NCBI RefSeq assembly: GCF_004341165.1
Contig: NZ_SLZR01000001.1
Location: 417,730 to 481,729, forward strand
Origin: Reinekea marinisedimentorum
GTDB lineage: Bacteria; Pseudomonadota; Gammaproteobacteria; Pseudomonadales; Natronospirillaceae
Reading direction: 5' to 3'
Length of the DNA: 64,000 nucleotides
The notes beneath the pieces are model-generated. The model saw only the letters and a program-made list of their open reading frames with translations. It was not told the DNA's origin and searched no databases. Made by a program: the position numbers and the translations under genes. This document shows, in pieces, positions 1 through 8,395 of this stretch (the first letter of the stretch is position 1; every line of letters starts with the position of its first letter).

Positions 1-246
1 GAGTTCATCTACGTCGATGGTGGCTATCTGGAAGTGCAGCCTCACCTGGTGACTGTACTGGCCGATACCGCAGTTCGCGCTGCCGATATCGACGAAGCGG
101 CAGCCACCAAAGCGAAAGTTGCTGCCGAGAAGCAGATTGCCGATAAGATGGCGAGCAAAGAGTTTGCCGAGGTTGCTGTTCAGCTTTCTAAAGCGATCGG
201 TAAACTTCGTACAATTCGAGAAGCAAGAAAAGCCTTGGGTAAGTAA
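1..246 (+). CDS. atpC: ATP synthase F1 epsilon subunit, 3' end only
   Basis: The reading frame is open from the first base and ends with TAA at 244-246, giving the last 81 residues of the F1 epsilon chain. The visible part begins within the beta-sandwich domain ([12 protein letters not shown], then [11 protein letters not shown], typical of epsilon subunits) and ends with the alpha-helical hairpin rich in Ala, Lys and Glu. Epsilon links the rotor to the catalytic F1 head and can inhibit ATP hydrolysis. The 5' end lies outside the window, where the rest of the atp operon is expected. A strong intrinsic terminator follows, so this is probably the last gene of the operon. Confidence 0.95.
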   Translation, partial: EFIYVDGGYLEVQPHLVTVLADTAVRAADIDEAAATKAKVAAEKQIADKMASKEFAEVAVQLSKAIGKLRTIREARKALGK

Positions 247-273
247 TTTAACCGTTCCCAATGCTTATTGAAG

Positions 274-297
274 AAGCGACCGCAGGGTCGCTTTTTT
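274..297 (+). terminator. Intrinsic terminator of the atp operon
   Basis: A six-base-pair G+C-rich stem (GCGACC at 276-281 with GGTCGC at 286-291, loop GCAG) is followed at once by six T residues (292-297). It lies 30 bases after the atpC stop. Confidence 0.9.
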
Positions 298-631
298 ATG
301 CCTGCTGTAAATCGCCTGCCAGACATGATCAGTGTTGATCTGTAATGAATAGCCACTGAGGACTGCTGAATATTAAAAAATTTGTTTGAGCACTTTCTGC
401 TTTTTAATTTCTTTTCCGGCCTATCTCATTTATCGTTCGCTCAGGTACCCCATAGCGTCAGTGAATATTCACTATTTAACGCGTTTTGTTCAGTACTCAT
501 CTACACTTGTACAGATAATAAAGTGCAGCAGCGATTAAATAGACTGCACATTACAGAATGACCGAGTTCCGTAGCTAACTAAGACTATCAATCCATGATT
601 GTGAATTTATTTCCTGGCAGCTGGAGAGAAT
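298..631. other. Intergenic region upstream of fbp, no gene seen
   Basis: About 330 A+T-rich bases separate the atp terminator from fbp. No convincing reading frame with a ribosome binding site was found. The promoter of fbp should lie here; a GATAAT-like -10 hexamer occurs near 516, but no well-spaced -35 was found, so no promoter is called. The last bases contain a good ribosome binding site (GGAGAG) for fbp. Confidence 0.5.
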
Positions 632-1642
632 ATGGAAATTACAAAAACCCTCGGTGAATTTATTATTGAAAAGCAGGCTCAATACCCGGAGGCAACCGGT
701 GAATTGAGTTCAATTTTTGCCTCACTGCGTCTGGCATCAAAAGTTGTTCACCGCGACATCAACAAGGCAGGCCTGGCAGACATTAACGGTGCTATTGGCT
801 CTGAAAACATACAGGGTGAACAGCAGCAAAAGCTGGATGTGTACGCTAATGAAAAGTTTAAGGCAGCACTGGCGGCTCGCGGTGTGGTCTGTGGTCTGGC
901 ATCGGAAGAGGAAGATAATTACGTTCGCTTCGATGACCAGCTTAATAAGAAAAGTAAGTATGTGGTGCTGATTGACCCGGTGGATGGTTCATCCAATATC
1001 GAGGTGAACGTTTCGGTAGGAACCATCTTCTCGGTGTATAAGCGGGTTTCGCCGGTCGGTACTCCGGTTACCGATGCCGACTTCCTGCAGAAAGGCCGCA
1101 AGCAGGTTGCCGCGGGCTACGTTATTTATGGTTCATCAACGATGCTGGTTTACAGCACCGGTTGTGGCGTACATGGCTTCACCTATGACCCTAGCCTGGG
1201 TATTTTCTGTTTGTCCCACCCGGATATGAAATTCCCGGAAGATGGCAATATCTACTCCGTGAACGAAGGCCGCTATATTCACTTCCCGACGGGCGTGAAA
1301 AAGTACATCAAGTACTGCCAGGAAGAGGATCTCGAAACCAACCGGCCATACACCAGTCGTTATATCGGTTCTCTGGTTTCAGATATTCACCGCAATATCC
1401 TCAAGGGCGGTATTTTCCTGTATCCGTCTTCTTCCAGTTACCCGGACGGCAAGTTGCGACTGCTCTATGAAGGCAACCCGATGGCGTTCCTGACGGAACA
1501 GGCCGGTGGCCGGGCGATCTCCTATGCCGGTCAGTCGATTCTGGATATGGAACCGACCGAACTGCACCAGCGCACACCGTTCTTTGCCGGTTCAAAGAAT
1601 ATGATCGATAAGCTGGAAGAGTTTTTAGCGAACCACGAGTAA
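632..1642 (+). CDS. fbp: Fructose-1,6-bisphosphatase class 1
   Basis: Hydrolyses fructose 1,6-bisphosphate to fructose 6-phosphate and phosphate, the committing step of gluconeogenesis, in the cytoplasm. The 336-residue length is usual for class 1 enzymes. The metal-binding signature is intact: the acidic EEE around residues 92-94 and DPVDGSSN at 115-122, with the sugar-phosphate-binding region [14 protein letters not shown] further on. The ATG at 632 is preceded by GGAGAG at a good distance. It stands alone as a single-gene unit between the atp terminator and a convergent kef operon; the shared 3' region holds two REP-like doublets. Confidence 0.96.
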   Translation: MEITKTLGEFIIEKQAQYPEATGELSSIFASLRLASKVVHRDINKAGLADINGAIGSENIQGEQQQKLDVYANEKFKAALAARGVVCGLASEEEDNYVRFDDQLNKKSKYVVLIDPVDGSSNIEVNVSVGTIFSVYKRVSPVGTPVTDADFLQKGRKQVAAGYVIYGSSTMLVYSTGCGVHGFTYDPSLGIFCLSHPDMKFPEDGNIYSVNEGRYIHFPTGVKKYIKYCQEEDLETNRPYTSRYIGSLVSDIHRNILKGGIFLYPSSSSYPDGKLRLLYEGNPMAFLTEQAGGRAISYAGQSILDMEPTELHQRTPFFAGSKNMIDKLEEFLANHE

Positions 1643-1676
1643 CCTGCAGCAGGTTGGTTTGGTCAGCACCCGGAGC

Positions 1677-1733
1677 TGGCCTAAAGGCCAACCTACAGAG
1701 AATCTGAATATGTAGGTCGGGCTTCAGCCCGAC
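1677..1733. repeat. REP doublet (REPIN-like), copy 1
   Basis: Two short palindromes face each other: TGGCCTAAAGGCCA followed by ACCTAC, then about 14 bases, then GTAGG followed by TCGGGCTTCAGCCCGA. The CTAC...GTAG tetranucleotides in opposite orientation next to each hairpin are the hallmark of REP sequences arranged as an inverted pair (REPIN). It lies in the convergent gap between fbp and the kef operon, a usual place for REPs. REPs are mobilised or maintained by RAYT (REP-associated tyrosine transposase) proteins; none is in this window. Confidence 0.8.
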
Positions 1734-1763
1734 AAGGCGCAAAGGAACGTCCGCAACCCCCGT

Positions 1764-1819
1764 TGGCCTAAAGGCCAACCTACAGAGAATCTGAATATGT
1801 AGGTCGGGCTTCAGCCCGA
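1764..1819. repeat. REP doublet (REPIN-like), copy 2
   Basis: Near-identical direct repeat of the unit at 1677-1733, starting 87 bases downstream: the same two palindromes and the same spacer (ACAGAGAATCTGAATAT). The copies are separated by about 30 unrelated bases. The tandem arrangement suggests duplication of a complete REPIN. It may also act as a bidirectional transcript-end stabiliser for fbp and kefB, which is inference. Confidence 0.8.
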
Positions 1820-1844
1820 ACCTCGCTCGCCTGATTCGCCACGC

Positions 1845-3647
1845 TCAGGTCCATTCGTTGTCGTTTTCCTCCAGAATACTCTGATCCTGACGATAGATTT
1901 CTTCCAGATCGCGTCGTGAACGGTGTGAAAGCTGAATCAGCGTATCTTCATCACCCTCCATTTCAAATTGTGCCGCCAGCAGTTTTTCATCGTAGTGGCG
2001 AAACTTCTGCGCCGCGCGCCAGGCATTGTGCTTCGACATACCCAGGAAGTTCAGTGCCGAGCTGCCCAGCTCCAGCGCACTGCTGAAGGTTTCCCGGCTG
2101 ATGTCATTGGCACCGGCCTTGTACAGGTCTACCGCGTGCTGACGGTTACGGGCGCGCGCCAGAATAACAATGGAAGGCCAGTTCTTGCGGATTAAGCCGG
2201 TCAGGTGGGTCACCAGCTGCTGATCATCCATGGTCAGAATGACTGCTCTGGCGTTGCCGATGCCGGCGGCTTCGAGCAGGTCGAGCCGTGTGGCGTCACC
2301 AAAAAATACCTTGAAGCCAAACTTACGCACCAGCTCAATCTGGTTGGGGTCGGAATCCAGCAGTGTCGTGGAATGGCCAAGGCCGTGTAGCATACGGCCA
2401 ATGACCTGACCATAGCGGCCATAACCACAAATCAGAATATGGCCGTTATTCTCTTCAATTTCATCCTGCGGCTGAGGCGTATTCTGATGCTGCTTCACAA
2501 TGATGTATTCCACCAGATTCACCAGCAGCGGTGTGCATATCATTGAAATAACCACGGCCAATACCAGCAGCGACTGATCGTCCAGGCTGATGATGTTGGT
2601 GCTGGTCGCCAGGCTGAAGAGCACAAAGGCAAACTCACCCCCCTGTGCCAGTACCGCGGTAAAGCGCAGCCGGTCGCTGTTGCTCATCTTCAGATACCAG
2701 GCCAGCGCATAGAGCACCAGTGCCTTCACGGCAATGAGGATAACGGCCAGCAGCACAACCGGGCCGAGCTGGTTAACCAGCAGGTTGAAATCAATCGACA
2801 TACCCACCGCCATAAAGAACAGGCCCATCAACAACCCCTTAAACGGCTCGATGTCGATCTCAAGCTCATGCCGGTATTCGGAATCGGCTAAGAGCACGCC
2901 GGCCAGGAAGGTGCCGAGCGCCATCGACAGGCCAACATAGTCCATCAGTTGGGCAATCCCGATGACCAGCGCCAGCGAAAAGGCGGTAAACATCTCACGC
3001 ATGTGCAGGCTGGCAATGCGTTTGAGGATGGGGGTTAGCGCGAAGTGACCACCGAGAATAATCACCGCAATGGCCGCTACGGCTTTCAGCACCTGCAGCC
3101 AGGGCGTTGTGGTTGCTTCGGCGTGCGTGGTGGCCAGCAGTGGCAACAGTGCGATCATCGGAATGACGGCAATATCCTGAAACAGCAGAACCGCGAAGCC
3201 GTTCTGACCGGCACCGGTGGCCATCAGTTTGCGCTCCTCCAGCGTCTGTAGGGCAATGGCTGTAGAGGACAGCGCCAACCCGAAGGCGGCCACCAGGCTC
3301 AGTCGCCAGTCAAAATTAAACAGCAGCGCGATGGCTGCCAGTAGCGCCGCCGAGGCCATCACCTGAGTGCCGCCAAGGCCAAAAATTTGCCGGCGCATGC
3401 CCCATAGTCTTCCGGGGTTCAGTTCCAGACCTATCAAAAACAGCAGCAACACCACGCCAAACTCCGAGAAGTGCAGAATGGATTCGCTGTCTTCAATCAG
3501 GCCCAGCAGGTAAGGGCCAATGGCAATACCGCCGACCAGATAACCCAGTACAGAACCGAGTCCGGCGCGCTTGGCGACCGGCACAAAAACAACCGCGGCA
3601 CCGAGAAACACCAGTGCGTCCATGAAATAATTGTGTTCGGTTGTCAT
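1845..3647 (-). CDS. kefB: Glutathione-gated potassium efflux antiporter, KefB/KefC type
   Basis: CPA2-family K+/H+ antiporter of the inner membrane, expected to be gated by glutathione adducts and to acidify the cytoplasm during electrophile stress. The 600 residues comprise about 12 membrane segments (to ~385) and a Rossmann-fold TrkA-N domain starting near 402 (GYGRYGQ dinucleotide motif at 408-414). The regulatory loop YRHELEIDIEPFKG near 258-271 closely matches the Kef HxxExDIEPFKG motif. The ATG at 3647 overlaps the TAA of the upstream kefG-like gene by one base (TAATG), so translation is coupled. KefB and KefC are hard to separate by eye; the pairing with a KefG-like protein favours KefB. 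Confidence 0.9.
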   Translation of the reverse strand: MTTEHNYFMDALVFLGAAVVFVPVAKRAGLGSVLGYLVGGIAIGPYLLGLIEDSESILHFSEFGVVLLLFLIGLELNPGRLWGMRRQIFGLGGTQVMASAALLAAIALLFNFDWRLSLVAAFGLALSSTAIALQTLEERKLMATGAGQNGFAVLLFQDIAVIPMIALLPLLATTHAEATTTPWLQVLKAVAAIAVIILGGHFALTPILKRIASLHMREMFTAFSLALVIGIAQLMDYVGLSMALGTFLAGVLLADSEYRHELEIDIEPFKGLLMGLFFMAVGMSIDFNLLVNQLGPVVLLAVILIAVKALVLYALAWYLKMSNSDRLRFTAVLAQGGEFAFVLFSLATSTNIISLDDQSLLVLAVVISMICTPLLVNLVEYIIVKQHQNTPQPQDEIEENNGHILICGYGRYGQVIGRMLHGLGHSTTLLDSDPNQIELVRKFGFKVFFGDATRLDLLEAAGIGNARAVILTMDDQQLVTHLTGLIRKNWPSIVILARARNRQHAVDLYKAGANDISRETFSSALELGSSALNFLGMSKHNAWRAAQKFRHYDEKLLAAQFEMEGDEDTLIQLSHRSRRDLEEIYRQDQSILEENDNEWT

Positions 3648-4180
3648 TAGCGGGTCTCCAGAAGGTCAGTCAGGGTATTCACCACCTGATCATTGAACGC
3701 GTTGAGTTGCTCACCGCGCGCATGCTTGGCACTGAAGTGAATCAGCGGCTCGTGCCATTCACAGCGGCAAAGGCCGGCGGTCGATTCCAGAGGTCTGAGC
3801 AGCTCTTCCATGCTGTACTGGTTGTAGCCTTCGCTGCGGTAAGCGTTGGCGTTGCCTCCGGTCGAGATAATGTGTTGCCAGCGCTTGCCAGCCAGGGCAG
3901 TGCCTTCTTTGCCGTAGGCATAGCCCGGCGTCAGCACTATTTCGAACCATTGCTTAAGCAACGCCGGCACGCTGTACCAGTACAGCGGGTGCTGGAAAAA
4001 CAATGCATCCGCCCAGTCGATCAACTCCTTTTCTGCTACTGCGTTGACGCTGAAGCTCGGGTACCTGTCGTACAGATCGATCACCTTCAGCTGCGGATGC
4101 AGCGGTAACTTTCTCAGCAGAGAGCGGTTTGCATTCGAGTGGTCCAAATCGGGGTGCACTACATAGTAAAGAATATTCAT
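3647..4180 (-). CDS. kefG: Kef ancillary flavin oxidoreductase, KefG/KefF type
   Basis: Flavodoxin-fold NAD(P)H:quinone-oxidoreductase-like subunit needed for full activity of Kef channels. The 177-residue product begins MNILYYVVHPDLDHS, has the family pattern FFQHPLYWYSVPALLKQWFE (flavin/substrate region) and GYAYGKEG, then a glycine-rich STGG turn. The frame is open 28 codons further upstream, but the ATG at 4180 is preferred because it has an AGGA ribosome binding site and begins at the conserved first beta strand. It is followed directly by kefB with a one-base stop/start overlap. KefF and KefG are similar; the exact name is tentative. Confidence 0.87.
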   Translation of the reverse strand: MNILYYVVHPDLDHSNANRSLLRKLPLHPQLKVIDLYDRYPSFSVNAVAEKELIDWADALFFQHPLYWYSVPALLKQWFEIVLTPGYAYGKEGTALAGKRWQHIISTGGNANAYRSEGYNQYSMEELLRPLESTAGLCRCEWHEPLIHFSAKHARGEQLNAFNDQVVNTLTDLLETR

Positions 4181-4391
4181 AGACGTCCTGGTGGGCTGGA
4201 AGCGATGGCTAACAGAAAAGGTGGGCAGCGGTTTATTTTGGGCGAGCCGGTTTATGAAAATCAAGCCCTAATCTGCCGCGAAAAGCAGCATTTACCGTTA
4301 AAGCCAGGGCTGTATGTGCGGAACAGGTGACTTGCACAGCATGTTCAGTATCATGCCTTGACCATTGAAAATATAAAAACAAGAGACTTTA

Positions 4392-4703
4392 ATGGGAATA
4401 GGTTCTTACATGGTTTCTACTGACAGCAGGCCCATGGTTCAGCGCGCACCCCGGTTCGAAAATTTACAGATCCCCCTGACCCTGTTGATGGACAGCGGTG
4501 AGTCGTTTCATTGTGCCTGTAAGAATATTTCCAGCTCGGGTGCCTTATTAGCACCGCTGGATAACCCGTTCAGCGTCGAGGAAGGTCAGCTGTTTCGCTG
4601 CAAAATGCTGCAGAAGGGTGAGTTGATGGAAATCTGGATGCAGGTTGAACGCATAGGCCCGGAAGGCTTTGGTGTGCGCTTTTTATCCGCTTCGCCCGGG
4701 TAG
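4392..4703 (+). CDS. PilZ-domain protein, small
   Basis: A single-domain protein of about 100 residues. The pattern RAPRFENLQIPLTL (basic N-terminal strand), CKNISSSGALL and VERIGPEGFGVRFL matches the beta-barrel core of PilZ domains, which bind cyclic di-GMP through RxxxR and D/NxSxxG motifs. The second motif is present as NISSSG; the first is weaker (RAPRF), so c-di-GMP binding is probable but not certain. Met at residue 7 (4410) is an alternative start. The 3' end overlaps the end of the convergent gene by 21 bases. Other c-di-GMP genes in the window are at 8396 and 22636. Confidence 0.75.
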   Translation: MGIGSYMVSTDSRPMVQRAPRFENLQIPLTLLMDSGESFHCACKNISSSGALLAPLDNPFSVEEGQLFRCKMLQKGELMEIWMQVERIGPEGFGVRFLSASPG

Positions 4704-5675
4704 CGGAACATAGGGGCAGGGGGCCGAACCCAGGCCGGTGCCCAGTGTGACCATCATCGCCGGGGTGCGGAACTGAAACGCCAATGCGGCGGCGGTGCTG
4801 TCGTGCTCCAGTGCCTTTAACTCGCCAAGGTCGACGGCAGGCAGCCATTCATCGTTGAGCGTGATGGCCAGATTGTCTGAGCAGGCGCCCAGGCGGTGGT
4901 AAATACCGCTCTTGTAATCAAACACCACACCGGAATCCATATAGCAGGCCAGGCTGATGGCCACCGGCAGTGCGCAGCCGACCCGCTCGCGAATCTGCAC
5001 CAGCAGCTCCCTGAAATGATCCGCGTACACCAGCCCCTGATGCAGGTAGGGCGCGACTTCCATCTCAAACAGATGATCAATGCGGTTGCCGTAGTTATGA
5101 GCAATGCCGCATTTCACCCCGGTGCCGCCAAAATCCAGCACCAGCAGCAGCTCACGCTGGGCAACCGCCTGTGCCAAGCCAAACAACGCGGTTTGGCCGG
5201 CCCAGGGCGATGCCAGTATATCCAGGTTGGTAAAGGCTTCTTCCACCCGTGAAGCCAGGTGAATGCCAAACTGCGCGGAGGTAATGCCGCCGGCAATGAC
5301 GACCGTTTCACTGGCCTGCCAGAAATCGAGCAGCTTCTTCTGAAAGTGGTTGCCGTGCGCCCATTGTTCACAACTGCGAGCCGTTCGGATGATTAGAATA
5401 AAACGCTCGGCGTAACAGTCGAGAACCCTGCGGTCGGCAGGCTCAGCGATATTAAAGTGAGTGAGAAAGGCGCGTAAATCGTCCTGCTGCGGGTGATCTT
5501 GCTGGCACAGAATAGCCATCAGAGCCTTGCGCGAAACCAGATCTTTGCCGGCCAGCGCTGCCGAATGCCGCAGCGGGTCGTCACCTGGCAGCTGCAACGG
5601 ATCCACCGGCATATGATTCAGCGACCCTTCCGGGCGCATTGCAAATGCCGCCTTGTGTGAAACGTTGTTAAGCAT
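4683..5675 (-). CDS. ASKHA-fold sugar-kinase-like protein, short at the C-terminus
   Basis: Function not known. The second half shows two nucleotide-binding motifs of the ASKHA/ROK superfamily: LDFGGTGVKCG (phosphate 1 loop) and VTLGTGLGSA (adenosine/phosphate 2 loop), separated by EHDSTAAALA, the pattern seen in ROK and polyphosphate glucokinases. The first ~140 residues are an unassigned helical region. After GTGLGSA the protein ends within about 15 residues, whereas ROK kinases continue for about 100, so either this is a divergent family or the 3' end was lost. Its stop lies 21 bases inside the convergent PilZ gene. Start taken as the ATG at 5675; the Met at residue 13 or 22 could serve instead. 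Confidence 0.6.
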   Translation of the reverse strand: MLNNVSHKAAFAMRPEGSLNHMPVDPLQLPGDDPLRHSAALAGKDLVSRKALMAILCQQDHPQQDDLRAFLTHFNIAEPADRRVLDCYAERFILIIRTARSCEQWAHGNHFQKKLLDFWQASETVVIAGGITSAQFGIHLASRVEEAFTNLDILASPWAGQTALFGLAQAVAQRELLLVLDFGGTGVKCGIAHNYGNRIDHLFEMEVAPYLHQGLVYADHFRELLVQIRERVGCALPVAISLACYMDSGVVFDYKSGIYHRLGACSDNLAITLNDEWLPAVDLGELKALEHDSTAAALAFQFRTPAMMVTLGTGLGSAPCPYVPLPGRSG

Positions 5676-5731
5676 CGGTGCTGTCTCTGCTAAAATAGCT
5701 GGGCCAATACATGCGCATAGCCGGAATGATT

Positions 5732-6139
5732 ATGACGACTCTTTATCACGAAATAGTAGTACAGGCTGAGCCAGACCGCATCTGGTCCTTGTTGACCACG
5801 CGTACCGGTCTGGAGCAGTGGTGGCCGGGGAGCATCTCCACCCACGGGGCAGATAGCTGGCAGTTTCAGGCGCAGCAGCAGGAAGTGTCCATGGTGTTCC
5901 GGGTTGTCGAGGAAGAAACCGAAAGCGTACTGGAGTGGCTTTGCACCCAGGGCGAAGACTACTGGCACAACACGCTGGTGCACTGGCGCATTGAAAAAGC
6001 CGAAGGCGAAAACCGACTGATTCTGGAGCATCGCGACTTACGCGAAACCCCTTCTGAACTGGCCTCACTGAATACCCGCTGGGGCGTGCTGATGAACCGT
6101 ATTGCGCTGCAGCTGCAGGAAGAGCGGCGCAAGGGCTGA
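5732..6139 (+). CDS. SRPBCC-family (START-like/AHSA1) protein
   Basis: A helix-grip-fold protein of 135 residues. It begins TTLYHEIVVQAEPDRIWSLLT, the usual first strand and helix of polyketide-cyclase/AHSA1-like proteins, followed by GLEQWWPG and the strand pattern ending HWRIEKAEG. Such proteins bind hydrophobic ligands, but no specific ligand can be named. The frame is open from an ATG at 5711; the ATG at 5732 is favoured because GGA stands seven bases before it and the domain begins right there. The next gene starts eight bases after its stop, so the two are probably co-transcribed. Confidence 0.75.
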   Translation: MTTLYHEIVVQAEPDRIWSLLTTRTGLEQWWPGSISTHGADSWQFQAQQQEVSMVFRVVEEETESVLEWLCTQGEDYWHNTLVHWRIEKAEGENRLILEHRDLRETPSELASLNTRWGVLMNRIALQLQEERRKG

Positions 6140-6146
6140 TGATTTA

Positions 6147-6791
6147 ATGCCCGAAATATATCCTGACATCATTGCCGAAACGGACGGCTTCTGGGTTATA
6201 AACAAGCCCATTGGCTGGACGGTTCAGCGCGATACCGACGCACCCTCTGTATTGCAGTGGCTGCAGCGTGAGACCGCTATAAAGCCGCTCCCTGTGCACC
6301 GGCTCGATAAGCCAACCTCCGGCCTGTTGCTGGTGGCCAAGACCGAGCAGGCCAACCGCGAGTTGAGTTTGGCCTTTGCCGAGCGCACGGTGCGCAAAAC
6401 CTATCTGGCCGTTTCAGATTGCAAACCGAAAAAGAAGCAGGGTTGGGTCAAGGGCGATATGGCACCGGCGCGGCGCGGTCAGTGGAAGCTGCTGCGCACC
6501 ACTGAAAACCCGGCGCTGACGCAGTTTTCCAGCTACCTGCTGAGCCCATCGTTACGCGGCTTTGTACTGCAACCGAAAACCGGCAAAACCCATCAGCTAC
6601 GGGTGGCGATGAAATCGCTGGGCGCGCCGATCTTGGGTGACATCCGTTACGGTGGCTCCGCCGCTGATCGGGTTTTTCTTCATGCCTGGCGTCTCGAATT
6701 TAGTTACCATGGCGCGCAATACTCGTATCAGCAAGATCCTAATCCCGGCGATCACACCGCCTGGCCATTCAGCTTGCCAGACATCAGTTAA
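6147..6791 (+). CDS. RluA-family pseudouridine synthase
   Basis: Isomerises uridine to pseudouridine in tRNA or rRNA. The 214-residue protein has the RluA catalytic motif HRLDKPTSGLLL (catalytic Asp in HRLD), the upstream strand ETDGFWVINKPIGW, and the C-terminal KTGKTHQLRV motif. It has no S4 domain, so it resembles the short RluA/TruC-like group; the exact substrate cannot be read. The ATG at 6147 lies behind AAGGGC and starts the conserved domain, so it is preferred to the in-frame start at 6102, which would overlap the preceding gene. Confidence 0.88.
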   Translation: MPEIYPDIIAETDGFWVINKPIGWTVQRDTDAPSVLQWLQRETAIKPLPVHRLDKPTSGLLLVAKTEQANRELSLAFAERTVRKTYLAVSDCKPKKKQGWVKGDMAPARRGQWKLLRTTENPALTQFSSYLLSPSLRGFVLQPKTGKTHQLRVAMKSLGAPILGDIRYGGSAADRVFLHAWRLEFSYHGAQYSYQQDPNPGDHTAWPFSLPDIS

Positions 6792-6814
6792 TCTATCTTC
6801 TTCAGGGGCCCACT

Positions 6815-8299
6815 TTGATTCTTTGGATGACCACTCATTACCTTCCCTTAGCCGCCGGTGTTGCAGTCGGCATTGTGCCGCTGGCACTGCTGACTGCCTA
6901 CCTGTTGCGCAATGCCGATAAGCGGAGGCAGGCGCTGCAGCAGCAACTGGAGCTGGCGACCCAGTCGCTGAACTTTGAAATTGAGCGCACGGCGCTGACC
7001 AATCATGAACTGACCGATGTGAAACAGGCCGGGGAAGCATTAAGCGAAAGCCTTTCGGAAGCCAAAGCGAAAATTGCCAGCCTGACCGCGCAACTGGAAC
7101 AGCTGCCGGTTGTGCATGAACGCCTGCGTGAAAAGGAACGCGAGTGCCATGCGCTGCAGCAGAGCTTTCAGCAGCAGGACACCAAAATGGCCGAACTGGC
7201 GGTGCAGATGCAGGCGCAGAGTGAGCATCATGCCGAGCAGGTGAAGATGCTCACCGAAAATAAAGCCCAGCTGAAGCAGGAGTTTTCACACCTGGCGAAT
7301 GAAATATTCGAGCAGAGCAATCAGAAGTTCCAGCAGCAGTCACGTCAGTCGATGTCGGCACTGCTGGATCCGTTTCAGAAGAATATTGAGCAGTTCCGCC
7401 AGCGTGTCGATGATATCCACAGCAAGGAAATTGAAGGCCGCGGCCAGCTGGTGGCGCAGTTGAACATGCTGCGGGAAATGAACAATCAGCTGAATCAGCA
7501 GGCCAGCGATCTGACCAAAGCCCTGAAGGGTGATAAAAAGCTGCAGGGTAACTGGGGTGAGCTGCAGATTGAGCGCATTCTGGAATCGTCCGGCCTGCGC
7601 AAGGGGCGTGAGTACGAGCGCGAAGCGAACTTTAAAAGTGAAGACGGCAAGAACTACCGCCCCGATTTCGTTATTCATTTGCCGGAAGGCAAGCACATTA
7701 TCATCGACAGCAAGGTCAGCCTGGTGGCCTACCAGAACGCCTTGATCAGCGAAGACGACACACTGCGGCAGAAGGCGATGCAGGAACACATCGCCGCAAC
7801 GCGCAACCACATCCGCTCGCTTAGCGAAAAGAATTACCCCAGTCTGAATGGTATGAACGCACCGGATTTTGTATTGATGTTCATGCCCATTGAAAGCGCC
7901 TTTATTGCCGCCTTCGAAGCCGATCAGCAGCTGTTTAATGAGGCCTTTGAACGGCACATCGTGGTGGTTACGCCGACCACGCTGCTGGCCACTCTGAAAA
8001 CCGTTGCCAACCTTTGGGTGTTGGAGCGGCAGAATGAAAATGCCAAAGAGCTATTCAAGCTGGCCGGAAAGATCTACGACAAGCTGGCAATCTTCGGTGA
8101 AAAGATGGACAAGCTGGGAGCACAGCTGAAAACCGCCGACTCCACCTTTCACGATGCCATGGGCAGCCTGCGGGACGGGCGCGGCTCAATGGCCAGCTAT
8201 GTTCAGCGACTGCAGAAACTCGGTGCACCATCGAACAAAAAACTGCCGGCCTCAATGGCGACCTTGTCAGAAGACGACGGCGATCAAGAAGACGCATAG
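6815..8299 (+). CDS. rmuC: DNA recombination protein RmuC
   Basis: RmuC limits inversions at short inverted repeats and is thought to act as a membrane-anchored nuclease-like protein. The 494 residues show an N-terminal membrane segment (about 8-29), a long Gln/Glu-rich coiled coil to about residue 200, and the RmuC core with GNWGELQIERILESSG, YRPDFVIHLPEGK and IIIDSKVSL, in which the Asp/Lys residues fit a PD-(D/E)XK-like nuclease fold. The C-terminus is a short polar tail. The gene stands between the pseudouridine synthase and the diguanylate cyclase, all on the same strand. Confidence 0.95.
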   Translation: MILWMTTHYLPLAAGVAVGIVPLALLTAYLLRNADKRRQALQQQLELATQSLNFEIERTALTNHELTDVKQAGEALSESLSEAKAKIASLTAQLEQLPVVHERLREKERECHALQQSFQQQDTKMAELAVQMQAQSEHHAEQVKMLTENKAQLKQEFSHLANEIFEQSNQKFQQQSRQSMSALLDPFQKNIEQFRQRVDDIHSKEIEGRGQLVAQLNMLREMNNQLNQQASDLTKALKGDKKLQGNWGELQIERILESSGLRKGREYEREANFKSEDGKNYRPDFVIHLPEGKHIIIDSKVSLVAYQNALISEDDTLRQKAMQEHIAATRNHIRSLSEKNYPSLNGMNAPDFVLMFMPIESAFIAAFEADQQLFNEAFERHIVVVTPTTLLATLKTVANLWVLERQNENAKELFKLAGKIYDKLAIFGEKMDKLGAQLKTADSTFHDAMGSLRDGRGSMASYVQRLQKLGAPSNKKLPASMATLSEDDGDQEDA

Positions 8300-8395
8300 T
8301 TTTTTCAGTAATGGCTTATATTGTGAACTGCGTCTAAAAAATATTCTGGTTTTCTTTAAAATGCAGAACGTTCAGATGCAGTTACGGAGCCACGC

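Noticed and set aside
1650..1840. CRISPR-like direct repeats after fbp
   Set aside because: Only two copies, each made of inward-facing hairpins with GTAG/CTAC marks, and no unique spacer series or cas genes; better read as REP doublets.
7340..7957. 205-codon open frame on the minus strand
   Set aside because: Antisense shadow of rmuC; composition is that of a reversed coiled coil.
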